A stretch of DNA of 64,000 nucleotides from Elmis aenea (lineage: Eukaryota > Arthropoda > Insecta > Coleoptera > Elmidae): NCBI GenBank assembly GCA_947652605.1, contig OX393582.1:10068544-10132543 (forward strand). The letters run 5' to 3'. Position numbers and translations under genes: made by a program. Shown here piece after piece: positions 35,881 to 48,370 of the stretch; the stretch's first letter is position 1, and the number at the start of each line of letters is the position of its first letter. The notes beneath the pieces were generated by a model, which saw only the letters and a list, made by a program, of their open reading frames with translations, did no database searches and was not told the origin of the DNA.

Positions 35881-36956
35881 TTCTCTTGCGATGCGCACAT
35901 TTCTATGAACGTAATTAAAAAATGTCATTTACAGTTGGGCCAGTGGTAAAATCGTTCTAACAACGGCTAATACTGGCCAATACATTTATTAGTACATAGT
36001 TCACGCATGCGAATAAACCAGTTGATGTACTTATGCATGAATTGGTTTTAAATCGCTTGTTGGAACAAAACTTATTAATCAAACGAGCCGGACCCCTGAC
36101 AAAAGTCTCATATATCATACTCTCTGGGCAGCCCTGCTCATGTCATATGGTTACCAAGTAACGATACATAAACAATTTATTGTTTTACTCAAAATTTGCA
36201 TTAACAGTGCACCAGGCAAAAGTTATCCTCCGAATAACGCTCTTGCATTGATAAATTCTTGTAATTTTGTCTTTAACCACCCTCGAACGTGATGCTTGGT
36301 AACATTACGAAGGGCTATTACCAAGCAACAAGTTCTCGAGGCAAGACAAAATTATTAAAGCTCTTGGGTCACTATAGGTAACTAATAATTATCCGAAAAT
36401 TCGGCTAATTATCTTTATGCTTTATGAAAGTAGCTGCGATTATTAAAAGCCCAAGTGGAATTTTAAAACAATTAAACCGCCAAATTGAACATCCTCGCGA
36501 AGATTAAAATAATCCACAATGAAAACTTGTTTGTCATTAAAAACTTGTCAGCTGCTGTCACAGTGTTAATGTGATCTGAGTGTTGATAAATCATTTAATG
36601 TCAGTTTAAGCCACATAGCGGCTATTAGGATTGCTTTATCTTGATAACGTTCCATACCTTGCTCATTGCTATGCTTGATACAACGTTTAATCCATAAAGG
36701 ACTAGAATCCCTGTTGATAGTCTGACCCTCCATGTGATGGCCTGTTAGTGGGATACTTTGTATATCCTTAGATGACAGTGACTGTAATTTCGCATACAAA
36801 GGAAACAAACTAGTTCTGTGTGAGCTACGGTAATGCTATTCCAGAGTAAAGCGTTGAATGAGACGCTCTTCAGAGCAAGCCCGCTACGTAATTTATCTAA
36901 AGTAGAAATATTTTTTTACAAAGAAATGATTCTGTCAATGGAGCGATGTCCACATA
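35881..36956. other. No gene recognised
   Basis: Moderately AT-rich DNA, with an 80-codon minus frame at 36566-36808 that matches no family I know. Confidence 0.45.
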
Positions 36957-38435
36957 CAGGGTTATTCAAATTCGAGGCCCACCATGGGGATCTCGCTTAT
37001 TATAATAGCTAGAGTATAGGTTTAAATTTGGCAAAGTTGCTAAATTTGATGCTCATTGATAATCCAAAGAGAAATTGGGAATATCTCAAACGTTATTCGA
37101 GAAAATTAGGAAAAACCGGAAACTACAATTTTTGAAAATTGTCTATAACTCCTTTGGAATTTGAAATATTTTAAATGTATAAAGACATTGCCCAAGCAAC
37201 TTTTCAAGCCGAATCGAATGGTGGTCACAAATTTTTGCTAGATCGATTCGTTTTTGTTTTATGACAACCAACTTTGTTTTTTCTTATGGGCGCAATTTTT
37301 GCTATTTACATAATCAATTAGCATTAATTTTTCTGAATCCATTGAGATATTACACATGGTATTTTACTTCTACATTAATTGTCAAATTTGAAAAAATACG
37401 TTTTAAACAATAACAACTATAAATCAGGTAGGTCGGTCATTGTAGTTTATGTTGTTTCCATGACTACCAATCAACAAACTAAAAGTCTGTTACTTGTCAC
37501 ATTAATAAATTCGTAAAAATGAACTTTAATTTTTTATTCATTGAATAGGAACTTTATCTACACTGTCAACGATATGCAGAAACATATCCAGATAGAAGAC
37601 AAACCTTGCACACATATTTTTGTTCGTTGGACAGAAACATAGGGAAATATGAGGCTTTTGCCAAAATTAGAGAAAAATATGGCAGAAAGGTTTCAGATAA
37701 CAATTAAAAAAAACATTTTTATAACAAACATATCTGGAAAAAACACTATTTTTCTATATTTAACAGAAACTTAAGTAAATTTGTATAAAGCATGTGATAA
37801 AGTATAACAAAACTTAAAAGAACAGTATAAAAAATTCGGAGCATATCGCATTTTTCTTCGTTATTAAAGTTAATTTTTACGAATTTATTAATGTGACAAG
37901 TAACAGACTTTTAGTTTGTTGATTGGTAGTCATGGAAACAACATAAACTACAATGACCGACCTACCTGATTTATAGTTGTTATTGTTTAAAACGTATTTT
38001 TTCAAATTTGACAATTAATGTAGAAGTAAAATACCATGTGTAATATCTCAATGGATTCAGAAAAATTAATGCTAATTGATTATGTAAATAACAAAAATTG
38101 CGCCCATAAGAAAAAACAAAGTTGGTTGTCATAAAACAAAAACGAACCGATCTAGCAAAAATTTGTGACCACCATTCGATTCGGCTTGAAAAGTTGCTAG
38201 GGCAATGTCTTTACACATTTAAAATATTTCAAATTCCAAAGGAGTTATAGATGATTTTCAAAAAACGCATTTTCCAGTTTTCCTAATTTTCTCGGATACC
38301 GTTTGAGATATTCCCAATTTCTCTTTGGATTATCAATAAGTATCAAATTTAGCAACTTTGCCAAATTTAAACCTATACTCTAGCTATTATAATAAGCGAG
38401 ATCCCCATGGTGGGCCTCGAATTTGAATAACCCTG
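36957..38435. mobile_element. Large foldback element with mariner-type relic in loop
   Basis: Ends CAGGGTTATTCAAATTCGAGG-like at the left and the inverse at the right, with TA on both sides (36955-36956 and 38436-38437). The arms are about 570 bp each (36957-37525 and 37870-38435) and nearly identical. The 344-bp loop contains a DUF4817-like coding remnant (37549-37707). A fragment of the same family is at 63678-63735. The arm length and identity make this one of the strongest hairpin-forming sequences in the window. Confidence 0.92.
37549..37707 (+). pseudogene. DUF4817-like helix-turn-helix transposase fragment
   Basis: An open stretch in the foldback loop reads ELYLHCQRYAETYPDRRQT, then LHTYFCSLDRNI, then GKYEAFAKIREKYGRKVSD and a stop; a stop also sits just before it. 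The pattern (aromatic)-(A/E)-x-YPDRRxxxxxTFxxL is the hallmark of the DUF4817 helix-turn-helix found at the N-terminus of mariner-like DDE proteins in insects. It would be the DNA-binding half of the transposase that originally moved this element. The start and the catalytic domain are absent. Recognition is by motif memory and not by search. Confidence 0.65.
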
Positions 38436-38437
38436 TA

Positions 38438-41371
38438 TATGTTTCTTCGTTAATATTCGGAATTAAAAAAACAATTCGGTGGTTATTAAGAACACGAAAA
38501 ACAATAATTATTGTCAAATAAACCCATAATGTTTTGTTTTCGATTACCGAATTTTATTATTTTAAATAGAAAATCATATATTTTTCCACTTTAAAATTCA
38601 AAATAAAACTCTTTCTTACCAGGGTGGTCACGATGTGTTGTCGCTGGAATCTGATCAAAAAATCAGACTGCTGGATGCCTAAAATTAATACTTTTTTAGT
38701 AATTGCTCTTAAAATGTTTAAGTTTTTAGTGTATACCCCAAAAATCATACTGCAACTGTATTTGTCACCTAGCAAATTATTTACATTTTATCATAACATA
38801 CCAGCTTATTTCCATAAAGTAATGCACAATTACCTATATATGATTAGCAAACTATCTTTGCGTTAAAAATACACAACACTAGCTTTAAAAAATCACTAAT
38901 TTTAATGGTATCAAGCATTACTGACCATAAAATTAATTGCTCGTTTTCATTCCTAAATATTGACAATTGATAATTGTAATTATAGCATTGATTCAACGGA
39001 GGAAATAAACAAAACCTTAATCAACAGTAGTTTAGCTGATTTATGTCACGTAATTTTATGAAGTCATGCTAATCTTACATTAAACCAAAGAAAAATGCAA
39101 ACTATTTAGTAAATAAAGTTTTACTTTTGATACAAGAACTTTCCCCAAAGACCGAAATTTTGGAAACGGACTTGAAAATAATAAAACATTTTAACAGCAT
39201 CGTAATTCTAAGTAATAACAAAATTGTATTTAATTTTTTTTTGGACTTGAATACACTGATAAATTATATATCTACCAATAAATAATTTTTAATTAAAATA
39301 AAAAGATTTTGATACTAAAAATCACTAATATTACATTATAATACTAAATTTTATCTTAGAAGTAAATAATTTAGCAACAATAAGCAATAATTCAGTTACT
39401 TATTGAACACAATAAAGTAATGAACGAAGATATCTTGTTAAATCCTAGAAATATACGTTTTTTTTTTAATAACTTTAAAGCTGGATCCACACCAATAAAA
39501 ATTTGCGTTGTGCGTTGTATTTGACACAAATTTGCTCGTGTGCGTCGAAATTTTTGTTGGTGTGGACTGTGCGCCGCATAGAAATGCACGCAAATAATTT
39601 CGTGACGAACAACGCACGCTATCCATCGTGCTGTCGGTTTTTAGCCAACTTCAAAGAGATTTGCGTCGCACAGTAGTGTCAATGTGGACTTGATTTTGAG
39701 TGCATATGCATAAACAAACGTGCACAAATGGATTCGGCCGTTCAACGCACAAGATAACTATTTACGTGGTAAAATACTTAACCAGATTTAAATTTGCGCC
39801 GCAAATTTATAATAGTCACATTTTTGTCCCATATTTTAAAAATTAGAGGGCTTTTTACAACGAAATGTGTGCAGTATTAAAACATGTTTTACATAATAAC
39901 ATGACTATTTAGCACCAAGAAATGATCTATATATCCTTTAAGCCTACCCCAACATTATGTAATGTTAGATTATCCCAAAACAAGGTAGGCGAATTTAGGT
40001 TCCTGCTAAAGTGAAATTAAAATTCCCTATTTACACAGCGATTATATGCAAAACGGCTTAAATTATACATACGTGTTCAAATTCATGTATTAATTAAACG
40101 TGCCGCTGTCTGTATCTATGTACTTTGAAAAAGAAATTACCATTTTAATTGTTACATTGTTCCAAATTACTGAGGTGTCTCATCTTGATCCTCCCGAATG
40201 CACCGTATAAATTATTCATAGTGGAACGACATAATCACAAACCGCACTCCATTCGAATAAAGCACAAAAACGAGGCGCACATTTCTACCTTATTTAAACA
40301 ATCTAATGAGCCATAAAAACTTACCCAACCAAATTCGTTAACGAAACAAATTTTGCCAGTAGAAATGTTTTATCGAACCATGAAATATGTATTGTGTTTT
40401 CGCTCGGCCTACTGCCGGTGTTCATTATAACAAATGAACAAATTGGTGCCGGTTTTGTCCGCTAGGTAATTCCTTTGTAAATTACGTATTCATATAGTTG
40501 GAATTGCATCGCGAGATGAAGACGCTCCATTAGCTAGTGCACATAAGCTACTGAAAATAAACCTCATTTTAAATGCAAATTATTCATATTTCTATTTGAG
40601 AGTGGAACACTACAGTGGTGGCTCGTTGATAGATACTATTGCACCCACAAAGCAAGTACGGAAAAGTTAAGTTTACATTAAATTTATAATCTCATACATT
40701 ACACAATAATCATATATTTTTAAACAAAACTTTTGGGCACAATTAAAAATTTTGGGTACATTTACCAAAAGGGTGCACGAAAAGACCTCTGTATGCCCCT
40801 TTCATCATTTAACCTTCTTCTATACAATCGCGTTTCTCCAGCTAGAGATGATGCTTTGTTTATAATTATGCAGGTGGATTTGGTGTGTGTGTTACTCTTT
40901 CTGCTCTCCATTTCTTCTTGCTTTTCGTCAACTTTCTAAGCCTGATCCACAGCCTTTGTTCGTAACGGCTTCTTTTGCTCTTTCGTTCCAGGTTTTCGTT
41001 TCTTTTCTCTTTTGACTTTTACCTCGTGTTCGCTCTTTATAGGCTTGTAAGTCTTCTTCAACTCGATACACATGTCATTAGCTGGTCCCTGAATATCCTG
41101 GTCAACCATCTCCACTTTGAGATTTGCACTGCATGTTTTATTCATAATTCTATTCAAAGTATTTCCCTTTAATGTTGTCTAAAACACTTCAAAATTTACT
41201 TCAACATTTTGGCCTCCTTTCAAATTCGTTTTCACCACTTATAACTTAATTGCTCAAGTAAATTTGATTTTTTCTAAGTTGCTGGGTACTTTAAGACAAC
41301 ACTTTTTTATCCCATTCTTGATATTTCTTAACATAGTAAATGATTTGAGCTGCATACTTATCAGTCCCAAC
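38438..41371. other. No recognised gene; possible small features
   Basis: Mostly AT-rich. CCACACCAATAAAAATTTGCG at 39486 is mirrored by AAATTTTTGTTGGTGTGG (39550-39567), probably a MITE piece. 40390-40530 is GC-richer and non-repetitive and could be conserved regulatory DNA. A lysine-rich minus frame lies at 40936-41157. Confidence 0.4.
40936..41157 (-). CDS. Lysine-rich open frame, unrecognised
   Basis: The minus strand gives about 73 codons including MNKTCSANLKVEMVDQDI and IELKKTYKPIKSEHEVKVK, then REKKRKPGTKEQKKPLRTK and a stop. The in-frame ATG is four codons in. The local base composition is less AT-rich and the frame looks protein-like, with a basic, probably nucleic-acid-binding tail. 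On both sides, other frames continue with plausible coding words, hinting at a frameshifted older gene or retrocopy. I do not recognise it and find no splice context, so chance remains possible. Confidence 0.22.
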   Translation of the reverse strand: MNRIMNKTCSANLKVEMVDQDIQGPANDMCIELKKTYKPIKSEHEVKVKREKKRKPGTKEQKKPLRTKAVDQA

Positions 41372-41496
41372 TAGGTTTTCTCATATTAGAAACTTTTACG
41401 TATCCCGGGGTTGCGGGACGAAATCGGACATTTTTCCGGGATTTCCAGGGATTTAATAAATTAGGTCAATAACTTAAAATAAACCACTCCATTAAG

Positions 41497-41884
41497 CAGG
41501 GGTTTGGAGCAGATTAATTTTAGAGTTGCTCCGCTCCAGCTCCAGCTCCGCTCCATGCTCCAAATATTGTTAACATTTTTAAAAATAAGTTCTTTAATTA
41601 AAAGCTTGGTTTTTAAAAAGTAAGCTTTGATATTATCCGATATGTGTTAGTATGTCAAAAATTACAATATTTGACCCTGACAAACAAGTTAAGTTAAATA
41701 AATGTTTGCAAGAAGAAATTATTAATCTTCCAATGGTAAAACAAACGAACAAAAAACAGTGTTTTTTTTTTTAAATTGTACATAATAAACTGGAGCAATA
41801 AAAATTATTTCCTCCGGACTCCGCTCCAGCTCCGGGCGAAAACCTAAATTGCTCCACTGCTCCGTGCTCTGTTCCATACCCCTA
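41497..41884. mobile_element. Nested hAT MITE, GGAGC subterminal repeats
   Basis: Starts CAGGGGTTTGGAGC; ends TCCATACCCCTA. The flanks CCATTAAG and CTATTAAG form an 8-bp duplication with one mismatch. GCTCC/GGAGC motifs are repeated many times at both ends (41536-41570 and 41815-41874). A relative is at 47987-48362. Confidence 0.9.
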
Positions 41885-42349
41885 CTATTAAGAAAGGGAT
41901 CGGTTGATTATTTAAAAACAACTCCTAAGTCATATATAAAATACATTTTTCTCCATGAATGCTATAAACAATAAAATAATATTGGTGAGAGGAATATACC
42001 CAGGAGAAAAATTATCTGTCTATTTCAATTTCATTTTAATGAACAAAATAACATGATTTTTATTATTAATTTTGTTATATTATTTAAGAAAACACAGGTG
42101 ATATATGGTTCGATTTTTTGGGGTTATTCTTAATTTATTGACTAAAAGACCTGCTGCTTAAAATGCTCTCTTAGATTCTATTAATGTGGATAGAGATGTC
42201 TTGAAAGCATGTAGCAGCAAAGAGACATCGTTTTTACCAACAACATTTACGCTATTTAACTTTACATTATCAGGGTACTTAAAAATAGAACTGTAAACGT
42301 ATTTTGATGATATAAACTTTGTCATGAAGACCGGGCTTCTTTACACATA

Positions 42350-42645
42350 GCACGGGTGTTCATATTTTGCTGTCATCATCATCATCAACTACACGTTTTA
42401 AACCTTCTTGATTTGTTAAATCATCGTGACTATTCATCTTCATCTCGGGCGGCCCACAGTTCGTCTACCATGGGTTGGCTTATAGATAAGTAAAGGTTTT
42501 GGGTTCTCTGGTGTTGCCCATTCGCTGTAGGTGCCCTTTCCACCTTCCGCGGTATTTGTTCCATCAATTAGGCTGCATATACTTATTTCCATCAAAATGT
42601 CCTCACTGTGACGATGATCTAGTAGGAAATAACCATAATTTGTTA
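42350..42645 (-). pseudogene. RTE-like retrotransposon 3' fragment
   Basis: Inserted in the hAT at 41372 (absent from the homologous copy at 5331). On the minus strand HGRRTVGRPR recalls the GRPxxRW end of RTE polyproteins, followed by a 3' region and a (GAT)n tail (GTCATCATCATCATCAAC on +, 42372-42390). Only the extreme 3' end is left; the frame is broken. Confidence 0.6.
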
Positions 42646-42889
42646 TAATAAAGCAAAAAACTTCTTTCGAAATAAGAATAAGGTTTCTCCATAATTTAAT
42701 GGCAGTAATGACATTTATAACATATTTTGATAAGGTAAAATATTACACAAAACTTGACGCAAAATTAAAAAAATACTTTTTTTTTAAATATGCTGGGATA
42801 ACCGGGACATTAAGCATTTTTCGGGAAATATTAAATGGGTTAAAACAGACCGTATCCCGGAATCCCGGGAGAGAAACCCTAGTCTCAAC

Positions 42890-45009
42890 CCAAATTTATC
42901 TACTACCTAATAATTTGTCTTTACTGTGTTATTTCTGTTAATTAAAAACTGATTGCCTTACTCCAATTTTCCTGTAGGTTGTACTTTACCTTTTTACTGA
43001 GTAGGTACATAAAAATAAAAATATTAAACAGTTACAAAGATTTTGTTATGTAATGGGTATTTATCAACTCCATTAAAAGTTTTATTCAAAAGAAATATCG
43101 TCTTGCTTCAAGCATTTTCATAAATTGGTAAAGGAATCAATAAATTAAAATATTGAAATGTTGTATGTAGATATCTGCAAGTAAAAGTTCCTTTGTAACC
43201 GTCATTTTGATTTTTTTAAATCTTTGTTTACGCCTGGGTATAATTCTACAAGTACTAAACAAAACAGCTCTCTGCTTTTCCAAAAGTTTTAATCATGAAC
43301 CGCCACTGGAAAACCAACGACAAATTACTTATTTTTATCGCCATGCGCAACTAAATTCAGCCTTTTAGTTTTGCCTGGAAATAGCAAATGACACTTCATT
43401 ATCATTATTAAAGTTTCCTAATAGGTATTATGCAATTTAAACTTTTAACCCTGCGTTCAGTCAGTTGCACTCTGCAGAATGCTGAAAATGTCTCATCAAC
43501 AAATGCATTTCTGTGGAAAATTGTAATTTGTTATCTGAAATATTAATGCCGGAAAATACTTCTCAGACGTACATTTATCGTCTCTTGATTATGCATCTGA
43601 TTTATATTCCGACCGCTTGGAATGGAATGAAGAGACACAAATTGAAACCATAACAAATTAAAAATAGGATTGTAGTGACATTAAATAATGGGACAGGCGA
43701 GCTTTAGCTGTGATATTAAAATATTTTGGATTTGACAATGTATTATGCATATTTTTGATTTACGTGGAATGATTATGACATAGTTAAAGGAAAATAATTA
43801 TAAAGGATGAGACAATATTTTAGAAAAAGTTTCTAACTGCGGGTTGAAAATTATGTTATTTTTGGTACTAAGTCTTTTACATAAAATTTAAAAATTTTGA
43901 ACACATTTTCGCATTATATTGTTCATGTATGTTACAACCACTTTGAAAGTTTATTATACTTGTAATTGTAATTGTAAATTGTTATTGATGTGCAAGCTCC
44001 TTCTCAGTAAATAGATACAAAAGCTTTCGATGTAAAATTTAACTTGACATACATTTGTAGTTGATTTTATTTAAATCCAAGCACGAACTTTGACCTTTTT
44101 TTCAACTAAATTAACCAAAATCCACCCATCCTTTAATTGATTTTATCTCGCTAAGCAATATTCAAACGTTATTTTCTTTTAATGGATCATAAAACATTTA
44201 ACGAGTTTAGAGTGTAATGCTTCCTTTTTGTAATCAATATTCGTTATTTTAGATTGACTTTATGCAGAAATACACCGAATTTAAAGATTTACTTTGTGTG
44301 TTTATCAGTTTTTGTTTGATTTTTAGTCATTTTAAAAAATAAAAATTGTATTTAAAATACAACTACCCCCGCGTTTAAAACTGGATATAACATAAATGTT
44401 TAGACTATTTAGGTAATTTATTCAAACTATAAATGTATGAAAGCTTGGTAAATAATCACCTATTTGTTGGAAAAATCTTGTTTCGAAGAAAGTCTAGATT
44501 TGATACTCTCGTCTGCCGTTAAAGAGACAATAATTAATTGTCTTGAAAGTAGGAAGGAAATATTTTTATTAGGAAAAGGTTGCCGAGAATGTACTATTTC
44601 TAATATTTTAATTTTGTTAAAGTGTCAGTGTAAGTTTTATAAGAATCTATAAATGAACGTTGTTAGGTGAAAACAAGAAATGCCATTATTAACTGATTTG
44701 GAGATATTGAACTACTTATTATAGTTTTAATAAAAATTATATTTTACTCATTTATAATAATATAATCTACAGTAAAATAACGTTTGGTTGATGCAGCTCT
44801 ATGAACTGAAAAATGGTCAACTTTAAAATTTTTAAATTTGAATTGTAAAGATCCAATAAAAATTGGCAATCTTTGTTTTTATTTAACACCCTTCAAATAT
44901 TAATGTATTGCTTAATGATTTGGGAAATATAACACAGCTTGTTCAACGTCATAGCAGTTTTAGTACGTTAAATAAAAAATATTTAGTTGTTAGCTACAAG
45001 TGGTACAAT
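42890..45009. other. No gene recognised
   Basis: AT-rich DNA; a 62-codon + frame at 44464-44652 has no recognisable domain. Confidence 0.5.
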
Positions 45010-46260
45010 CACGGAAACTAGTTTCCACGATTGCTCCACATGGTTCTTCGATTGGACCACTAGTGGTCATTTTAAAAGGTAAATGAAATTAACAAACCGT
45101 TATAAGATGTATATTCAAAACAAAGTAACGAAGTTAATAATATATTATAATAGTCTTATAAAGAGACTGGACAGAAATAGAATTTTCTCAATGGGCACAC
45201 ATTAGCGCAAAAAGCGTTCAGCAAATTTAGACATTCTTGACATTGAATCATATCTAATTCGTTATCTTTTTGCACAAGAAACGGTACCATAAAGACACGT
45301 GTTGTGTAGAATTGGATGTAGAAGGCTTGCTTCGACTATTGCAAGACGATGACATTTTTGTCCGACGATCATTTTTTGCAAACAGTGCTTTGAGTTTCAC
45401 TGATTTTGCTTTTTGTTTCTTCCTGTTCAATTTTATAAGGACTACTTGTCAATTTACATGCTTTTGTGCTACTTTTTGTATCCTCTTTTTTTTTACTGCG
45501 ACTTTGGAATAGGGAAAACTTTTGATACGAGTATATCCAAACCTCTTTTTTCTTTTAAGTGACCTCTCAGTTATATGGCATTTAAGTTCATTTTCAATGT
45601 CTAGTTAAAATGTTGGGACACCTCCGTGAAATATAACTTCACCGTTGGCTATTTAATTTTTTGATTCATTATGGCGCTTCAAGGTTGCTTTGGGCACACC
45701 ATAAATTTTAGCGCACTTACTCTAACCATATTTTTTAATTTTTAAATGCACCTTAACGCCAAAGATAAATCTTCGCTGGTCCACTGACAATAATTTTATT
45801 TTGGCATACAAAAAGTTATGTTTCAAATAATCTAAACGCAGTTGGACCACCTTAGTTTCTTCGATTGAACCGTTTCCATCGGTGGTTCATTTAAGGAAAC
45901 TTGGTGCAATTTTACTTATGGTCTTGCATAAAAGCTTGCTCATATCCTCTAACCAAAATTTTATTGTAACTGATAGCTAAATGTGTAGACTTCGAAATTA
46001 AATCACTTTTAATAAAACTTACCTGCTTGTTTGCAGTTTCCTTAGTAAAGTTGCTAAAATATTATAGTAATAGACACAAAATGTTGTAAATAATATTTAT
46101 AGCAGTAATATGTCACTACAGTTTGGCGTCTTTTTATAATTACGCCCATGACGGCGCAAGTGATGCATCTGTGGTTTATAGGTGATTGTTAGGTACCTAG
46201 AAGCGTCTAAAATAAAGGTGGTCCATTTGAGAAGCCGGTACAATCCCAGCAACCTTCCCC
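45010..46260 (-). mobile_element. pogo/Tigger element, DDE core deleted
   Basis: The right end is fixed at 46260 (inverted: GGGGAAGGTTGCTGGGATTG, after TA). It contains TGTACCGGCTTCTC and AATGGACCACC. A similar inverted stretch on the left (GATTGCTCCACATGGTTCTTC, 45038 on, then GATTGGACCAC) marks the other end only roughly. Between them lie the broken first and last parts of a transposase (45156-45807). The 5' leader (46020 down) contains CAAGCAG/GTAAGT on the minus strand, a possible 5' splice donor. A 5'-end fragment of the same family is at 12035-12329. Confidence 0.75.
45156..45807 (-). pseudogene. pogo/Tigger transposase relic: HTH and C-tail, no DDE
   Basis: From ATG 45807 the minus strand reads MPK-stop-NYCQWTSEDLSLALRCI. 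After a frameshift come SKCAKIYGVPKATLKRH, ANGEVIFHGGVPTF and LDIENELKCHI: the HTH_psq domain and the start of the second DNA-binding domain. It then passes directly (about 45540) to VSKVFPIPKSQ, LTSSPYKIEQEETKSK and DMIQCQECLNLLNAFCANV, the lysine-rich C-terminal tail ending in a Cys-containing finger-like motif. The DDE integrase core between them (about 200 residues in intact relatives) is missing. At least five in-frame stops and several shifts show decay. Such an internally deleted copy could have moved only with a transposase supplied elsewhere. Confidence 0.85.
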
Positions 46261-47986
46261 TAAAGTGACTTTTTAACTAAATTTGTATTTATCTTGAAAA
46301 TCCAAAAAATAATCAACATCTAGTATAACCCGTGGTTTAACGTAAGCTCTGTGATTTTTCTATTAAACAAAATTTCACTGATCTGCTTTGCGTCTGTAAT
46401 CTTTTATATTCGCGGTAAGACTTCTTAGCAGGAAAACTTTTTCCCAAATTACTAGTCAAGTTCCCCACGGTATTACTAGACTAGCCAATACCTCGAGAAC
46501 ATTTCTCGTAAATCGAGCGAAATGGTATTTCAACGGGAAATCCGGGATAGAAACTAAAAATAATAACGAAACTAAGGGCTTCACGTCGTGGTTGAAAGTT
46601 GGAGCAGAACTACCAGACTGTAACATGACTTTATATTATATTAAATATGTTCCAACTTTTGAGTCAAAACAGTTGTTGCGGCGCTTGCAAATAACAAGAT
46701 AATAGTACAGCTATGTCATAAATTACATAAGAATATGTAAATAAAATCAGTGGAATGGAACGGACATATACTGGCGTGATTTGTAAATTTTAGGCTGTAA
46801 TTTTTTTCCAGAGGTATATTAACAGTGACAGGGTGTTAATGAATGGACTACTCAAACGTCACAGGCCGTTAATTCACATAAAAACGAGAAAAAAGCTAAT
46901 ATATGAGGTCCTCCTATATACGTCGCGCCTATGTGTCGTTTTGCACACTTCGTTAATTAATTTGAGGCGATGTACATCGAATATATTTAGACTTACGGTT
47001 GTAAAGACATAACAATAATACTATCAGCAAATCTTCTCTTTTACTTTTCGTATTTAAATTCATAATCGCTTTTTGTGTCAAAAATGTATGTGAAATATAT
47101 ACGTTGTGTCAAAAAAGTAGCCAAAAAATCAATAAAACTTATTATGATCTTTTTTTTTTGCAAGGTACTAATAAAAAAAAATGTGAGCGTAAAAAGTGTT
47201 GGAAATAGTGTATGGCTGTATATATTTTTCCCTTTCAAAAATGTAAAAGTATGTTGGTTGTTCCATTCACAAACATAAAGGCGAAACTGGAAGGAAATGA
47301 TATAAACGTGTTCACTTGTTAATTTTGTTGGGTTTTTACAGGGTGTCTCAGATAGAGCTACAATTTATTTTCAAAGTAAAAAATTCGTCATTCTTCAGAA
47401 GTTATTGCAAAAAATATAAAAATGTTGAATTGGTTTTTTATCTCATAAGTGTTTTGTCTTAATCATAAGACAAATTTTATTTGTCATTTCTTACGGCTCT
47501 TTCTGTATAGAATGTACGATTTTTTTTATCACTTTCCATTTGTAAGATATAACCTCTAATTTCATATTTTCTTATGGACCGCCAAGTTAACTTCCAAATA
47601 ATTGAATGTGCTTCTTTTCTTTTTACCAATGAGATATCATTTGCCATATCCATTTTTATAAATAACTCTTAAAATCAAGAATAATTGTATTTTACCAATA
47701 TTTAGTTGGCTTTAAAATATGTTGAACGGACAAGTTACATTTAAAATAATTGATTGTTTTTCTTTCTTTGACACATCACATATCTGCTAAAACAAATAAC
47801 TCAAGAAATCAAAAAACAATAAATTTATTATAATTTTTTTAAAGATAACCATGGAACATGAATTAACAGTAAATATTTGTAAACATAGCAAAAATTATTA
47901 CAAAAACTATCGAGTTACACAACAATGTTATAATATACTAATAAATGATACCGCAGACAACTGATACTGTCATTTGTCATTTAGTT
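46261..47986. other. No gene recognised; one orphan element end
   Basis: TTTACAGGGTGTCTCAGATAG at 47337-47357 looks like the left end of a CAGGGTG-type element, but no matching right end was found downstream. 46440-46620 is GC-richer without coding signature. Confidence 0.4.
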
Positions 47987-48362
47987 CAAGGGTTTGGAGC
48001 GGAGCAATGGGTTTTTGCCTGGAGCAGGAGCGGAGTCCGGAGTAAATAATTTTGGTTGCTCCACTGCTCCAGTTTATCATGTACAATTAAAAAAAACTGC
48101 CTTTTTTTTCAACCTTTAAAGATCAATAATTTGATCTTTCAAACATTTATTTAACTTGTTTGTTAGGGTCAAATATTGTAATTTTTGACCAACTTCCACA
48201 GCATATCCGATAAAATTAAAACATTGTTGATAAAAATAAATTTTTTAATTAAAAAACTTGTTTTAAAAATGTTAACAATATCTGGAGCACGGAGCGGAGC
48301 TGGAGCAGGCATTTTGATGCTGGAGCGGAGCAATTAAAAAATTGGAATGCTCCAAACCCCTG
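47987..48362. mobile_element. hAT MITE, GGAGC family, second copy
   Basis: Starts CAAGGGTTTGGAGCGGAGC; ends GCTCCAAACCCCTG. The flanks ATTTAGTT (47979-47986) and ATTTAATT (48363-48370) are an 8-bp duplication with one mismatch. It is in the opposite internal orientation to 41497-41884 and shares its AAACTGGAG...GTACAATT interior. Dense GGAGC/GGAGCGGAGC motifs occur at both ends. Confidence 0.9.
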
Positions 48363-48370
48363 ATTTAATT

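Larger units (their letters stand above)
41372..42881. mobile_element. hAT of the TCCCGGGA family, twice interrupted
   Basis: Ends TAGGTTTTCTC and (inverted) TAGGGTTTCTC, with 8-bp flanks GTCCCAAC (41364-41371) and GTCTCAAC (42882-42889), one mismatch, fitting nTnnnnAn. It aligns with 5331-6157 except for two insertions: a hAT at 41497-41884 and an RTE tail at about 42350-42645. The subterminal CCCGGGA repeats are decayed compared with the other copy. Confidence 0.9.
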
